From contig NZ_JAHESE010000025.1 in the NCBI RefSeq assembly GCF_018598175.1, positions 64,001-112,685 of the forward strand: a DNA stretch of 48,685 nt, read 5' to 3'. Below the pieces are notes generated by a model. The model made no database searches. It was not told the DNA's origin and saw only the letters and a list, made by a program, of their open reading frames with translations. Positions within the stretch are counted from its first letter, which is position 1; each line of letters begins with the position of its first letter. The translations under genes were made by a program, and so were the position numbers. Below are positions 35,880 through 43,545 of the stretch, one piece after another. The stretch comes from Dawidia cretensis (GTDB lineage: Bacteria; Bacteroidota; Bacteroidia; Cytophagales; Cyclobacteriaceae).

Positions 35880-36327
35880 ATGAATCAATACACAAAAAAA
35901 CAGCTGGCTGACGCCGTCAGAACCGCGCGAAGCCAAAAAGGATACACCCAGCAGGAGCTTTCCGACCGGACCGGCCTCAGCCTCCGGTCCATTCAGCGCA
36001 TCGAAAAAGAAGAAGCGCTGCCCCGCGCCTATACCCTGCGCATCCTGGCCGCACACCTGGGCATCGCAGAAGAACCCGAAGTAGCCAGCCATCGCACCCG
36101 TTGCCGCCGATCACGCGTTTGCCCTACCCTTAGCATCTATGCCACCTCGCCTCAACAGACCCCGCAAAATCATTCTGACGACAGGCATCGGCATACTCTT
36201 GATCCTTGGTGGCCTGGCGTTCATCGCCCAGGCCACCCGCTTCCCCGAAACAACCTTTGAAGCACTGTTATTTTGGATGGGCATCAGCGGTGCTTATATG
36301 CTCATTCAATACAACCTGTGGCGGTAG
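35880..36327 (+). pseudogene. XRE-type HTH regulator with C-terminal membrane segment, frameshifted
   Basis: The first frame starts MNQYTKKQLADAV and gives a clean XRE HTH (YTQQELSDRTGLSLRSIQRI, then ALPRAYTLRILAAHLGI). After EEPEVAS it turns into basic, low-quality sequence. In the +1 frame the natural continuation appears: IAPVAADHAFALPLAS, then PRKIILTTGIGILLILGGLAFI and a second span FEALLFWMGISGAYMLIQYN. Removing one C near 36089-36090 joins the two. The intact protein would be a membrane-tethered HTH regulator of about 145 residues, probably linked to the divergent CPBP gene. It is either a real mutation or a one-base sequence error. Confidence 0.75.
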
Positions 36328-36400
36328 GAAAAGACAACCAGCCCCACAAATCTCTCGCCGCCAATCCCATCAAAATCGAACCAAAACGCTAAGGAGTGAT

Positions 36401-36459
36401 TCATTCACTTTTAATTAAAAGTTCTTTAGTAAATTTGTAACCAACAGAAAGCAACACCG
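36401..36459 (+). repeat. Promoter-like direct repeat, left copy (flanks the TIR-KAP gene)
   Basis: ACTTTTAATTA-AAAGTTCTTTA and ACCAACAGAAAGCAACACCG are nearly the same as 40961-41027 on the same strand. TAAATTTG (36430-36437) fits the TAnnTTTG box exactly. The right copy is the presumed promoter of the DUF2809 gene. Here only a vestigial frame of seven codons follows (ATG at about 36473), so this copy looks orphaned. Confidence 0.65.
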
Positions 36460-36483
36460 AATCAGGTGTTATATGGCGACAGC

Positions 36484-36543
36484 TGGCGAGTCTTAGACCC
36501 GCCTCGGGCCATTTCAAGCACCGAGCGCCAGCGATGGTGCTTG
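36484..36543. repeat. REP-like palindromic element
   Basis: CTGGCGAGTCTTAGACCCGCCTCGGGC is followed by the hairpin CAAGCACC (36515-36522) / GGTGCTTG (36536-36543). The first part matches CTGGCGCAAGTCTTAGCCCGTCTCGGGC near 42251 except for small differences. It lies between the orphan promoter-like repeat and the end of the TIR-KAP gene. There is no T-run, so it is not an obvious terminator. Confidence 0.5.
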
Positions 36544-36564
36544 ACTACAAAGCTGCTCCCCACA

Positions 36565-39500
36565 TCAAACCCTCACTGAATCCCCCTTCAAAATTCGGCT
36601 TAGATCAAATGAAAACCGCGCCACACGCGGAATCCAGTATAAAACCAACGCACTGTCATCCGGGAAGTTCGATAAACTAACCACACGCTTGACCTTCACC
36701 AGAAACACCCGGTATGAATTGTCGATATCCTTTTCCGCCAAAAGCTCATCGATAATCGTCTGTAAGGCCTTTTCTCGTAACTCCCGTCGGATCGTCGGGA
36801 AAAACTTGAGCGCCTGCTCCGTGGCTCCGCTCATAAGCGCGAGCAATAACATCGGCGCCTGAAATTCTCCCGGCAACTCGGCCTGTCCTTCAAACGCCTG
36901 CAAATTTGCTTTCGGCACTCCCGCCTTCAACAACCGGTAAGCATTCGAGAAACGTGTAGCCGCCCGTGGCGACGCAATAAACTCATACAACTGTCCGGAG
37001 AAACCGATTTCCCACGCATGTATCCGCATGGACTCCTCGTCGATAGTATACTTCTCTTTATTTTCAGCATGCGTACTCCCTATCCGGGCATTGTCGCTAT
37101 CCGGATCCTTATTGCCGGCACGACGCCCATTCGCATCCTGCGGATCGGCATTACCCTGATCGCTGTTACGCTGATCTGTGGTATTGCTATTTGTGGTATT
37201 CTCTTCTCGGGTATCTGCCTCGACGCCCGGGTCTTTTTCCTTCGGACGTTCGGCGTCTCGATCCGTCACGCGTTCCGCAGAAGGACTCGACGTACCTTTA
37301 GTCTCCGCGTCCCCGGATCCCGCTTCGTCCGATGCTCCCGCGCCAAACGAATCAGCATCTTCTTTCACCCCGTCGCCGTTACCACGTCCATCCGTATTCT
37401 TAAAAAGGTTTCCCATCATTGTCGTGTAGCCCTCCGATGTCATCGGGCTCAAACAAAATTGGATCTGGAAAATCTTCTCCAGGAAATGCTGCGGCGTGGT
37501 CAACCAATCAGCCGTGGCCTTATCGCCACCAAAGTTTTTTCCTGCGTTCTGAAAAGCCGAAAACTGCGACCCCAGCGAATGCAGTAGCCACCGCGGGTCA
37601 ACCCCTACAATCACAACAAACAATTTGAACGCCAGCAACAAATGAACTGCTTGCAGCACTTCCATGACTTTGTCCACCGGGCACCGATCTAGATCGTCTA
37701 TATATAACACAATACGATCTACACGTCTATAGCCCGCCCCCGGCTCATCTTTATAGGCATTCGCAAGCTTCTGCGTAAGCGACGTAAAGTCCTCCCGGAT
37801 AACCGAAATAATCCCCAGATGCTTGCGATAATCTTCCGACTGCGTGCGTGTCGTCAGGAAGCGATTCAGGCTACGCTCTTCTTTCAATATTCGGATCTTC
37901 TCCTCCAAATCGGCCAGTTCCTTCTCTTTCGAAGATATCTCCTGAGCGACGGCGGTTTCACGCGCCTGCAAGTCGATGATTTCTCTTTGTATCCCCTCCT
38001 CCGCCGCCGAAGGTTGGCTCCGCTGCCGATCAAAAATATGCTGTGCATTATTCTTGATGGACTCCAACTGCGAAACACCGGCATGAAACTTATCCAATCC
38101 TTTGCGAACGACACCATAGACCGTACAAATGCCTGCTACAAACTGGGCGACCTTCGCGCCAAACCTCGCGATAAAAGCATTCTCAGCATCCTTCGTCGTG
38201 ATGAAGTCTATAAGAATAGGCACTGCAAAAAACACAAAAACAAAGGCCAGGATCAGCCAAAACTTATCGCGTGATTCCAAAATTGACTTGACGAGCGATC
38301 GTACCTTTCCCGTGGTCGACGATGCCTCCGTAGCAAGTCGTCGTAAATCAGAAAAACTTTCAATCACCGCCGGAAAGCCTAACCTATCGGCAATCCTTTC
38401 TATTTCCTCCTTCTGTCCAGAGGTAAGTACGTCATACACATCCTTCAGTCGCAAATTCTTTAATTCGACCTCCTTCTCCTGCCGCTGTTTTTTAGCCGCC
38501 TCCAGTTCGCCTTGTTTGTCGACGAGGGCGTTACTGACAGTCTGCTTTGCCTGAATAGCCTCTCCAATCTGGCTCTTCGTGGTACTGATTTTATTGAGTA
38601 TCGCCTGCTGCTTCTCCTCGTCCGTCGCCTCCGGTGACACAAACTTTAAAAGCTGCACCAGGATGTGGTTTACCAAACTTGCCCAGAGACTCGTGTCCGC
38701 ATAATGCCAGGCATTAAATTCAATGGGCACTACGTGCGTGTGAAAAGCCTTGGGACTATAGTATCGGTGAGCCTCCGAAATCTCCTTGCGGACAGCTCCC
38801 ATAAAAAAACTCTTACCGTGTCCCCAGTCTCCGAAAAGTCCGATAGCAAGTGGCAACGGAGTATTCTTGGCAAGAATAACCGACGTGAGCGTCTTCACAT
38901 CCCGGGTGATATCGAGCAAGTCTTCCGCATCTTCGTTAAAATCGCCATAGATGCCGGCATGGGATACTTCCTCAACATCATCCAGATCCTGATAGAAATC
39001 CTTCAGAATCAACCGCACATGCGTAGCGACGATGGCATATTCACCTTGTGCTATAATTTCAAGAAGTGCGCCGTCGACTGCCTTTCGATCAAAATCGACC
39101 AAAATTCGGGTTAGGTTCACACGGGTCATATCACGAGCATCAAAAAGTATAGATGCAAGGCGGTGAACAACCACGGTTATTCCTGGATCTTCTGCCAATG
39201 ATCGCGTAGCTTTCTGAATCACCCCTGGATTCACCAGTGCATAAAAAGCGTCATACTCTAACACCCGATCATCCAGTCGACGCAATACGTTACAAACATC
39301 CTCTACCACGGATTCGACCGGCAGAACTCGTAAAACCCGCAAGGCCCTCAGAATTTTTTCTTTATCCTTAGATGTCAAATACTCCCGCAACCTGGATAGA
39401 AAGAACTCCAGTTGAGGAGCCAAAATACCAAATCCCAAAAACGCTATCGAAGCATGACGATGATCTTCGCCCGCAATTTTGGCAGCCTCCGCCAGGTAAG

Positions 39501-40860
39501 GAACGTTCTTCTGATAAAGTCCACTCAACACCCAATATTTTACATGCTCCTGCGTCTCAAATTCGCTACTCACATGTCGAAGCAATACTTGCCGATTTTC
39601 AGAACCAACGGCATCACATTGTATAAGGCAACTGAGCAACCACGACCGGATAGAAGGAATTCGGTCAACAGGACGGGCCGCCCGCGACAGCTCTTTCTCC
39701 GAAGATGGCTCAAAGCGTTCAATCTCACGCCGCAACCTGGCAGAAAGCACAGTACGATTATAATTCTTAGCGCGTGCGATCTGATTCAGAACTGCCAGTC
39801 GCTCTTCTTCCTCACCATCCATGATCTTTAAAACGAGCGCATCGAAACCGTCCTCCTGGCGAGGGTCATTCGCATCTTTGTTTTCCACTTGCTCCAGGCT
39901 GCGACGCAAGTCGGCCAGTGATTGATCATTAATCATCGCCATCTCGACATAACGAACCTGCACAAACAGACCGTTGGCTTGTCTTCGAAAGTCTGCGCGA
40001 AGCGTTCCCAGTAGTACAGGTATAATCCGTTTGTTCAGTCGTTGAGCCTCCTGTGTAAGCTGTAAATGAAAAGTTCCCCAACCATTTTCACCCAGAAACA
40101 CAAGCACCGTCTTCGCACCCCGCAAAACACGGAATTCTTTTTCCAGCCAGTTGTCGCCGTAGCGCATATCCCGTCCCCAAAAGTATGTACTGATGCCCCA
40201 CGACCGGATCGCCTCGTTAATCAGCCGTACCTTCTCATTGTCAATCTCTTTATAGACAATAAATACCTCCGGCGGTTCTTCTTCCTCCATAGGTCCGGTG
40301 TCCGCGCTGCTGCTTATGTCCGCCATCACATTATTCGGTGCCTCTCCCGGCACCAAAAGCCCTGCATCTCGCCACCATACCCTCCAACCCTCAGGCCCCC
40401 GATGGTCATCGTGCGATGCCATCAAAAACTCAAACCACGCACGACGCAAGTCATCCAATTTTACGCCCCGCTCCAACAGAAACAATTCGAGATCTTTGTC
40501 GTCGTGAACCAACAAAATCAGCATAATGAGATCCCGGCCCCAGAAGTTCTTCTCTTGACGGAGTAATTTTTCTGCTCTAGTGTACGATTCATATAGAGAT
40601 CCCGAAACGGGATACGATTTCAGAACAGACTCCGGCCCAATGCCAATAGTCTTGTCTTCCGTGTCCTTGAAATCGGGAAATAGGCGTTGGATCAATTCAT
40701 AGGAAGGACTCTCCGTACCGCGTTGTTTCAAAATGCCTTCCAGTATCGCACGGGAATCTACGGGCTTGCCGCTGGTGAGGTTAAAAGCAATCAGCAGCGT
40801 CCGTCTCACGTAGCTGGCCGGAGTCAAATTGAGAAAGTTGATAGAGCTCATAACATGCAA
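36565..40860 (-). CDS. Clp_N-like / TIR / alpha-solenoid / KAP P-loop NTPase protein, candidate phage defence
   Basis: A 1431-residue multidomain protein. Residues 1-150 resemble a Clp N-terminal (Clp R) repeat domain (LLRQEKNFWGRDLIMLILLV). A TIR domain follows at about 197-325 (VFIVYKEIDN, WGISTYFWGRDM, IIPVLLGTL). Residues about 360-640 are helical, HEAT-like. From about 645 comes a KAP NTPase: Walker A GLFGDWGHGKSFF (about 671), a coiled coil, two membrane segments (about 864-885 FVFVFFAVPILIDFI, and VAQFVAGICTVYGVV), Walker B RIVLYIDDLDRCP (about 1048) and an Asp/Glu/Asn-rich insert at about 1153-1270. KAP NTPases include the phage-exclusion protein PifA, and TIR domains deplete NAD in many defence systems. 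Function is inferred. The catalytic Glu of TIR is not in its usual spacing. Confidence 0.85.
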   Translation of the reverse strand: MHVMSSINFLNLTPASYVRRTLLIAFNLTSGKPVDSRAILEGILKQRGTESPSYELIQRLFPDFKDTEDKTIGIGPESVLKSYPVSGSLYESYTRAEKLLRQEKNFWGRDLIMLILLVHDDKDLELFLLERGVKLDDLRRAWFEFLMASHDDHRGPEGWRVWWRDAGLLVPGEAPNNVMADISSSADTGPMEEEEPPEVFIVYKEIDNEKVRLINEAIRSWGISTYFWGRDMRYGDNWLEKEFRVLRGAKTVLVFLGENGWGTFHLQLTQEAQRLNKRIIPVLLGTLRADFRRQANGLFVQVRYVEMAMINDQSLADLRRSLEQVENKDANDPRQEDGFDALVLKIMDGEEEERLAVLNQIARAKNYNRTVLSARLRREIERFEPSSEKELSRAARPVDRIPSIRSWLLSCLIQCDAVGSENRQVLLRHVSSEFETQEHVKYWVLSGLYQKNVPYLAEAAKIAGEDHRHASIAFLGFGILAPQLEFFLSRLREYLTSKDKEKILRALRVLRVLPVESVVEDVCNVLRRLDDRVLEYDAFYALVNPGVIQKATRSLAEDPGITVVVHRLASILFDARDMTRVNLTRILVDFDRKAVDGALLEIIAQGEYAIVATHVRLILKDFYQDLDDVEEVSHAGIYGDFNEDAEDLLDITRDVKTLTSVILAKNTPLPLAIGLFGDWGHGKSFFMGAVRKEISEAHRYYSPKAFHTHVVPIEFNAWHYADTSLWASLVNHILVQLLKFVSPEATDEEKQQAILNKISTTKSQIGEAIQAKQTVSNALVDKQGELEAAKKQRQEKEVELKNLRLKDVYDVLTSGQKEEIERIADRLGFPAVIESFSDLRRLATEASSTTGKVRSLVKSILESRDKFWLILAFVFVFFAVPILIDFITTKDAENAFIARFGAKVAQFVAGICTVYGVVRKGLDKFHAGVSQLESIKNNAQHIFDRQRSQPSAAEEGIQREIIDLQARETAVAQEISSKEKELADLEEKIRILKEERSLNRFLTTRTQSEDYRKHLGIISVIREDFTSLTQKLANAYKDEPGAGYRRVDRIVLYIDDLDRCPVDKVMEVLQAVHLLLAFKLFVVIVGVDPRWLLHSLGSQFSAFQNAGKNFGGDKATADWLTTPQHFLEKIFQIQFCLSPMTSEGYTTMMGNLFKNTDGRGNGDGVKEDADSFGAGASDEAGSGDAETKGTSSPSAERVTDRDAERPKEKDPGVEADTREENTTNSNTTDQRNSDQGNADPQDANGRRAGNKDPDSDNARIGSTHAENKEKYTIDEESMRIHAWEIGFSGQLYEFIASPRAATRFSNAYRLLKAGVPKANLQAFEGQAELPGEFQAPMLLLALMSGATEQALKFFPTIRRELREKALQTIIDELLAEKDIDNSYRVFLVKVKRVVSLSNFPDDSALVLYWIPRVARFSFDLSRILKGDSVRV

Positions 40861-40876
40861 TCAGGTAAATAAAAAG

Positions 40877-40926
40877 GCCCACCACAGTTCCTTCCGAAAC
40901 AGCGATGGGCTCATACAACCAAGATA
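40877..40926 (-). promoter_or_regulatory. Promoter candidate and terminator-like leader hairpin of the TIR-KAP gene
   Basis: On the minus strand, TATCTTGG (complement of 40919-40926) may be the -7 box. It is followed by GCCCATCGCTGTTTC (40896-40910) pairing with GAACTGTGGTGGGC (40877-40890), with G-U pairs and one mismatch, then a T5 run (40871-40875). The start codon follows at 40860. Layout and arm sequences parallel the leader at 8649-8701. No minus-strand gene lies upstream to be terminated, so attenuation or leader stability is the likely role. Confidence 0.55.
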
Positions 40927-40960
40927 ACCAATTTATCTAAATCAACCCAATTCCCCAAAG

Positions 40961-41027
40961 AATCATTCTTTTTACTTTTAATTACAAAGTTCTTTAATAA
41001 TTTTACAACCAACGGAAAACAACCCCG
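40961..41027 (+). repeat. Promoter-like direct repeat, right copy (upstream of DUF2809 gene)
   Basis: Aligns with 36401-36459 over about 60 bases with a few indels: ACTTTTAATTACAAAGTTCTTTA and ACCAACGGAAAACAACCCCG. The -7-like box here is TAATTTTA. The DUF2809 start codon follows 12 bases later, so this copy is probably a working promoter and leader. With the left copy it brackets the TIR-KAP gene. Confidence 0.65.
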
Positions 41028-41038
41028 TTTTAACTCCA

Positions 41039-41431
41039 ATGTTCAAATTCAACAAAACCTACTTCACCCTCACCCTCCTCATCCTGGCAATAGAGATTCT
41101 CATCGCCCTCTACATCCACGACACCATCATCCGCCCATACATTGGCGACGTCCTCGTCGTCATACTTCTATATTGCTTCATCCGCGCGTTCCTCCGCACT
41201 CCCATACCCCCAACAGCCATTGCCGTCCTACTCTTCTCCTGCCTGATAGAAACCCTCCAATACTTCAACATCGTAGACCTCCTCGGCTGGGGTGAATCCA
41301 AAGTTGCCCGCATCGTCATCGGCAGCTTATTCTCCTGGCTTGATATACTCTCGTACATCGCCGGCATCGCCATCCTTCTGCTAGCAGAAAAGTATGCGCT
41401 AAAAAAACAACTTCGCACAAGCCCCGAATAA
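41039..41431 (+). CDS. DUF2809 family membrane protein
   Basis: A 130-residue integral membrane protein with four hydrophobic spans: TLTLLILAIEILIALYI, VLVVILLYCFIRAFL, TAIAVLLFSCLIETLQYF and LSYIAGIAILLLAEKYAL. The sequences RPYIGDVLVVILLY and ETLQYFNIVDLLG, with IGSLFSWLDILSYIAGI, fit DUF2809, a VanZ-like family of unknown function. It sits four bases before the MpaB-like gene and probably shares its transcript. The promoter-like repeat 40961-41027 is directly upstream. Confidence 0.8.
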   Translation: MFKFNKTYFTLTLLILAIEILIALYIHDTIIRPYIGDVLVVILLYCFIRAFLRTPIPPTAIAVLLFSCLIETLQYFNIVDLLGWGESKVARIVIGSLFSWLDILSYIAGIAILLLAEKYALKKQLRTSPE

Positions 41432-41435
41432 AGAC

Positions 41436-42266
41436 ATGGTCGCACGCATCCATCAAATCCCGCACGACAGAAGTATAGCATACTTCGTAGACGAACACTC
41501 CATCGTACGAAAGATCTGGGGCAAAAGCGATACAATCCTGTTCATCTTCGCTGGCGCCTCCGCGGAGTTCGCGCTCAACAAAGCTGTAGACTGGCTCTAC
41601 TTCACCGGCCGCCTCCCGGCCGATCCCCTCGGCCGACTGTTCTCCACCGTATCCTATGCACAGGCGATAGTATTCTCTGAAAAGCAAGCTGCCCTCCGCG
41701 CCATCGACGCCATGGCCCACATTCACGCCGACGTAGAGACCAAACGCGGCGCAAAGATTCCCGACTGGGCCTACCGCGATGTATTGTTCATGCTCATCGA
41801 CTATTCCATCCGGTCGTTTGAAGTCCTCGAACGCATGCTAAGCATTGCCGAGAAAAGAGAAATATTTGACGTCTTCTACCGCATGGGAAGTCGCATGGGA
41901 ATAAAAGACCTACCCGGTACGTTGGAAGCCTGGGAATCCATGCGCCGTGAGCACCTGCACCAAAACATGCACCGCTCCCACTACACAAACGACCTGTTCC
42001 AGCAATACCGGAAACACCTCGGCACCATACGCTATAAAATTCTCCTCGAAGCACAAACCCTCGTCGCTCCCGAACAGGTGCGCAAACTCCTGGCCTTCCG
42101 AAAAACCTCGCTCCTACACCCCGTCGTCCTCCTATACAAGATCAGCCGAACCCTACACCTCGACGGACTCCTCAAAGCACTGATCCTACCATCAAAGTAT
42201 AAAAAAGAAATCGACGCGCTAAACCATACGTGGAAACAGCGAGCACGCACCTGGCGCAAGTCTTAG
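41436..42266 (+). CDS. MpaB-like oxygenase (DUF2236 family)
   Basis: A 276-residue mostly helical protein resembling the ER-bound oxygenase MpaB / DUF2236 family (related to rubber oxygenase Lcp). Landmarks are FIFAGASAEFALNKAVDWLY, a phase of short polar and aromatic residues (RLFSTVSYAQAIVFS), and the His-rich AIDAMAHIHADVETKRGAKI. Family members bind b-type heme and oxidise lipophilic substrates. Whether the heme ligands are all kept here cannot be settled by eye. It is cotranscribed with the DUF2809 gene. Its stop codon is within a nested hairpin (42257-42287). Confidence 0.72.
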   Translation: MVARIHQIPHDRSIAYFVDEHSIVRKIWGKSDTILFIFAGASAEFALNKAVDWLYFTGRLPADPLGRLFSTVSYAQAIVFSEKQAALRAIDAMAHIHADVETKRGAKIPDWAYRDVLFMLIDYSIRSFEVLERMLSIAEKREIFDVFYRMGSRMGIKDLPGTLEAWESMRREHLHQNMHRSHYTNDLFQQYRKHLGTIRYKILLEAQTLVAPEQVRKLLAFRKTSLLHPVVLLYKISRTLHLDGLLKALILPSKYKKEIDALNHTWKQRARTWRKS

Positions 42267-42319
42267 CCCGTCTCGGGCGGAGACTTGTGCCTCGCTAATG
42301 GCAGTCTTCAGACTGCCAT
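42251..42319. repeat. REP-like double hairpin after the MpaB gene
   Basis: First hairpin: CAAGTCT (42257-42263) / AGACTTG (42281-42287), enclosing GCCCG-tct-CGGGC (42266-42278). Second hairpin: ATGGCAGTCT (42298-42307) / AGACTGCCAT (42310-42319), perfect 10-bp arms with a two-base loop. The first shares AGTCTTAG and CTCGGGC with 36484-36510, and the second resembles the palindrome at 12755-12771. The first may also serve as a terminator, but there is no T-run. Confidence 0.55.
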
Positions 42320-42561
42320 CGAGGTCACGTCGTACCCCAAACAACCACAAACCCACCCACCCCCATCGCCCACCAAAAAACCCAAACACCATACAAAAGA
42401 TACTCTCCCCAAACTCTTCCCCAATATTCATTTCACAATCAGCCAACTCCACTCGACAAAAAGCCTCCACCGTAGTTTTTTGGGGAAACCTTAGAAATCC
42501 ACGACATAACGCTGTGGAAGAACCTCCATATACACTATATTATATACCAATTCCCCGCCCA

Positions 42562-43449
42562 ATGAAAAAGGATGACATCACTACGCTCAAAATCCCGTCA
42601 CCTGATCCAGGGACGGAATTAGAAGTTGCCTTCCTCAAACTCCACCAGGACCAGGCACAAAAGATCCGCTTCCGCTTCCCCCCGTTCGCCGGCATCGTCG
42701 TCAACCATTCCGGCTACTGCACCCTCGACCACGGCATCAACACCACCGCTATTCTGGAAGACACCTACCAGGTCCTCCACACCCTCGGCGGCTGGGCAAC
42801 GATAACGCTGGGCGTCGGCAACCATAGTATATTATTCATCAAGATCCCCGCCGGCTTCCTCACCCCTTTCGAAACTACCTACCCCGACGCCGTCCTCGAA
42901 TTCCGCAACGCCACCACTAACAGCAAAGCCTACGGCGCCTTCCCCGAACCACGCCCCCTCCCCACCGGCATGAAAAACATCGCCACCATGCTCTTCACCA
43001 TGCGCTTACCGAACGACCCAAGCCGCGCCCCGTTCCTCCGCGAGCTCGTCACCTCCCTGGTCATGCTTCACTTACACCAGATTCCCCGCAAATTCAAGCT
43101 CACCCCACCCAAAACGCATATCGACACCGTGGCCCACGCCGCCCAGGAGTTATTAACCACCCAATACGACCGTCCCTGGACCGTCGACCTCCTCGCCGAC
43201 ACCCTCGGCGTCCGCAAACGGAACCTCAGCTTCAGGTTTAAAACCGCCTTCAACACCACCCCCATGCAGTACCTCGCCGACGTACGCCTCACCACCGCCC
43301 ACAAGATGCTCATGTCCACCGACACTACTATAGCGATTGTCGCAAAACGCGTCGGCTATAAATTCAGCAACGACTTCACGCGCGCCTTCCACAAGAAGTT
43401 CGGTCACCCCCCGATCCAAGCCAAGCAACGCTTTTTCCCAAATTCATAA
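42562..43449 (+). CDS. AraC family transcriptional regulator
   Basis: A 295-residue AraC regulator starting at MKKDDITTLKIPS. The frame is open 88 codons further upstream, but that part (from 42298) lies in a REP-like hairpin and Pro/His-rich low-complexity sequence, so it is rejected as coding. The C-terminal domain has both HTH units: WTVDLLADTLGVRKRNLSFR and IAIVAKRVGYKFSNDFTRAF, with GHPPIQAKQRF at the end. The N-terminal half (FAGIVVNHSGYCTLDHG) would be the sensor. It has no obvious partner; MpaB upstream and the STAS-like gene downstream are possible targets. Confidence 0.87.
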   Translation: MKKDDITTLKIPSPDPGTELEVAFLKLHQDQAQKIRFRFPPFAGIVVNHSGYCTLDHGINTTAILEDTYQVLHTLGGWATITLGVGNHSILFIKIPAGFLTPFETTYPDAVLEFRNATTNSKAYGAFPEPRPLPTGMKNIATMLFTMRLPNDPSRAPFLRELVTSLVMLHLHQIPRKFKLTPPKTHIDTVAHAAQELLTTQYDRPWTVDLLADTLGVRKRNLSFRFKTAFNTTPMQYLADVRLTTAHKMLMSTDTTIAIVAKRVGYKFSNDFTRAFHKKFGHPPIQAKQRFFPNS

Positions 43450-43505
43450 ACCTGTTTGCTAAGAAAAGAATACTCCATACGTAAAACGCATCGAAGTAAC
43501 GGAGG

Positions 43506-43535
43506 TTTGTGATACGATTGTTAATGTTATCTTTG
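43506..43535 (+). promoter_or_regulatory. Promoter of the STAS-like gene
   Basis: TTTG (43506-43509) and TATCTTTG (43528-43535), 18 bases apart, match the Bacteroidota -33/-7 consensus exactly. The first in-frame ATG (43537) is one base after the -7 box and would not be transcribed in full. This favours 43546 or 43555 as the true start and implies a leader of only about 5-15 bases. Confidence 0.7.
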
Positions 43536-43545
43536 AATGCACGAA

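Noticed and set aside
36473-36496. Seven-codon frame after the left promoter-like repeat as a leader peptide
   Set aside because: No gene follows in the same direction, so it is more likely a remnant than a functional leader.
42298-42561. 88-codon upstream extension of the AraC gene
   Set aside because: The extension is low-complexity and lies over a perfect hairpin; MKKDDITTLK at 42562 is a natural N-terminus.
43537-43545. First ATG of the STAS-like frame
   Set aside because: It begins one base after the -7 promoter box, so it is probably at or before the transcription start.
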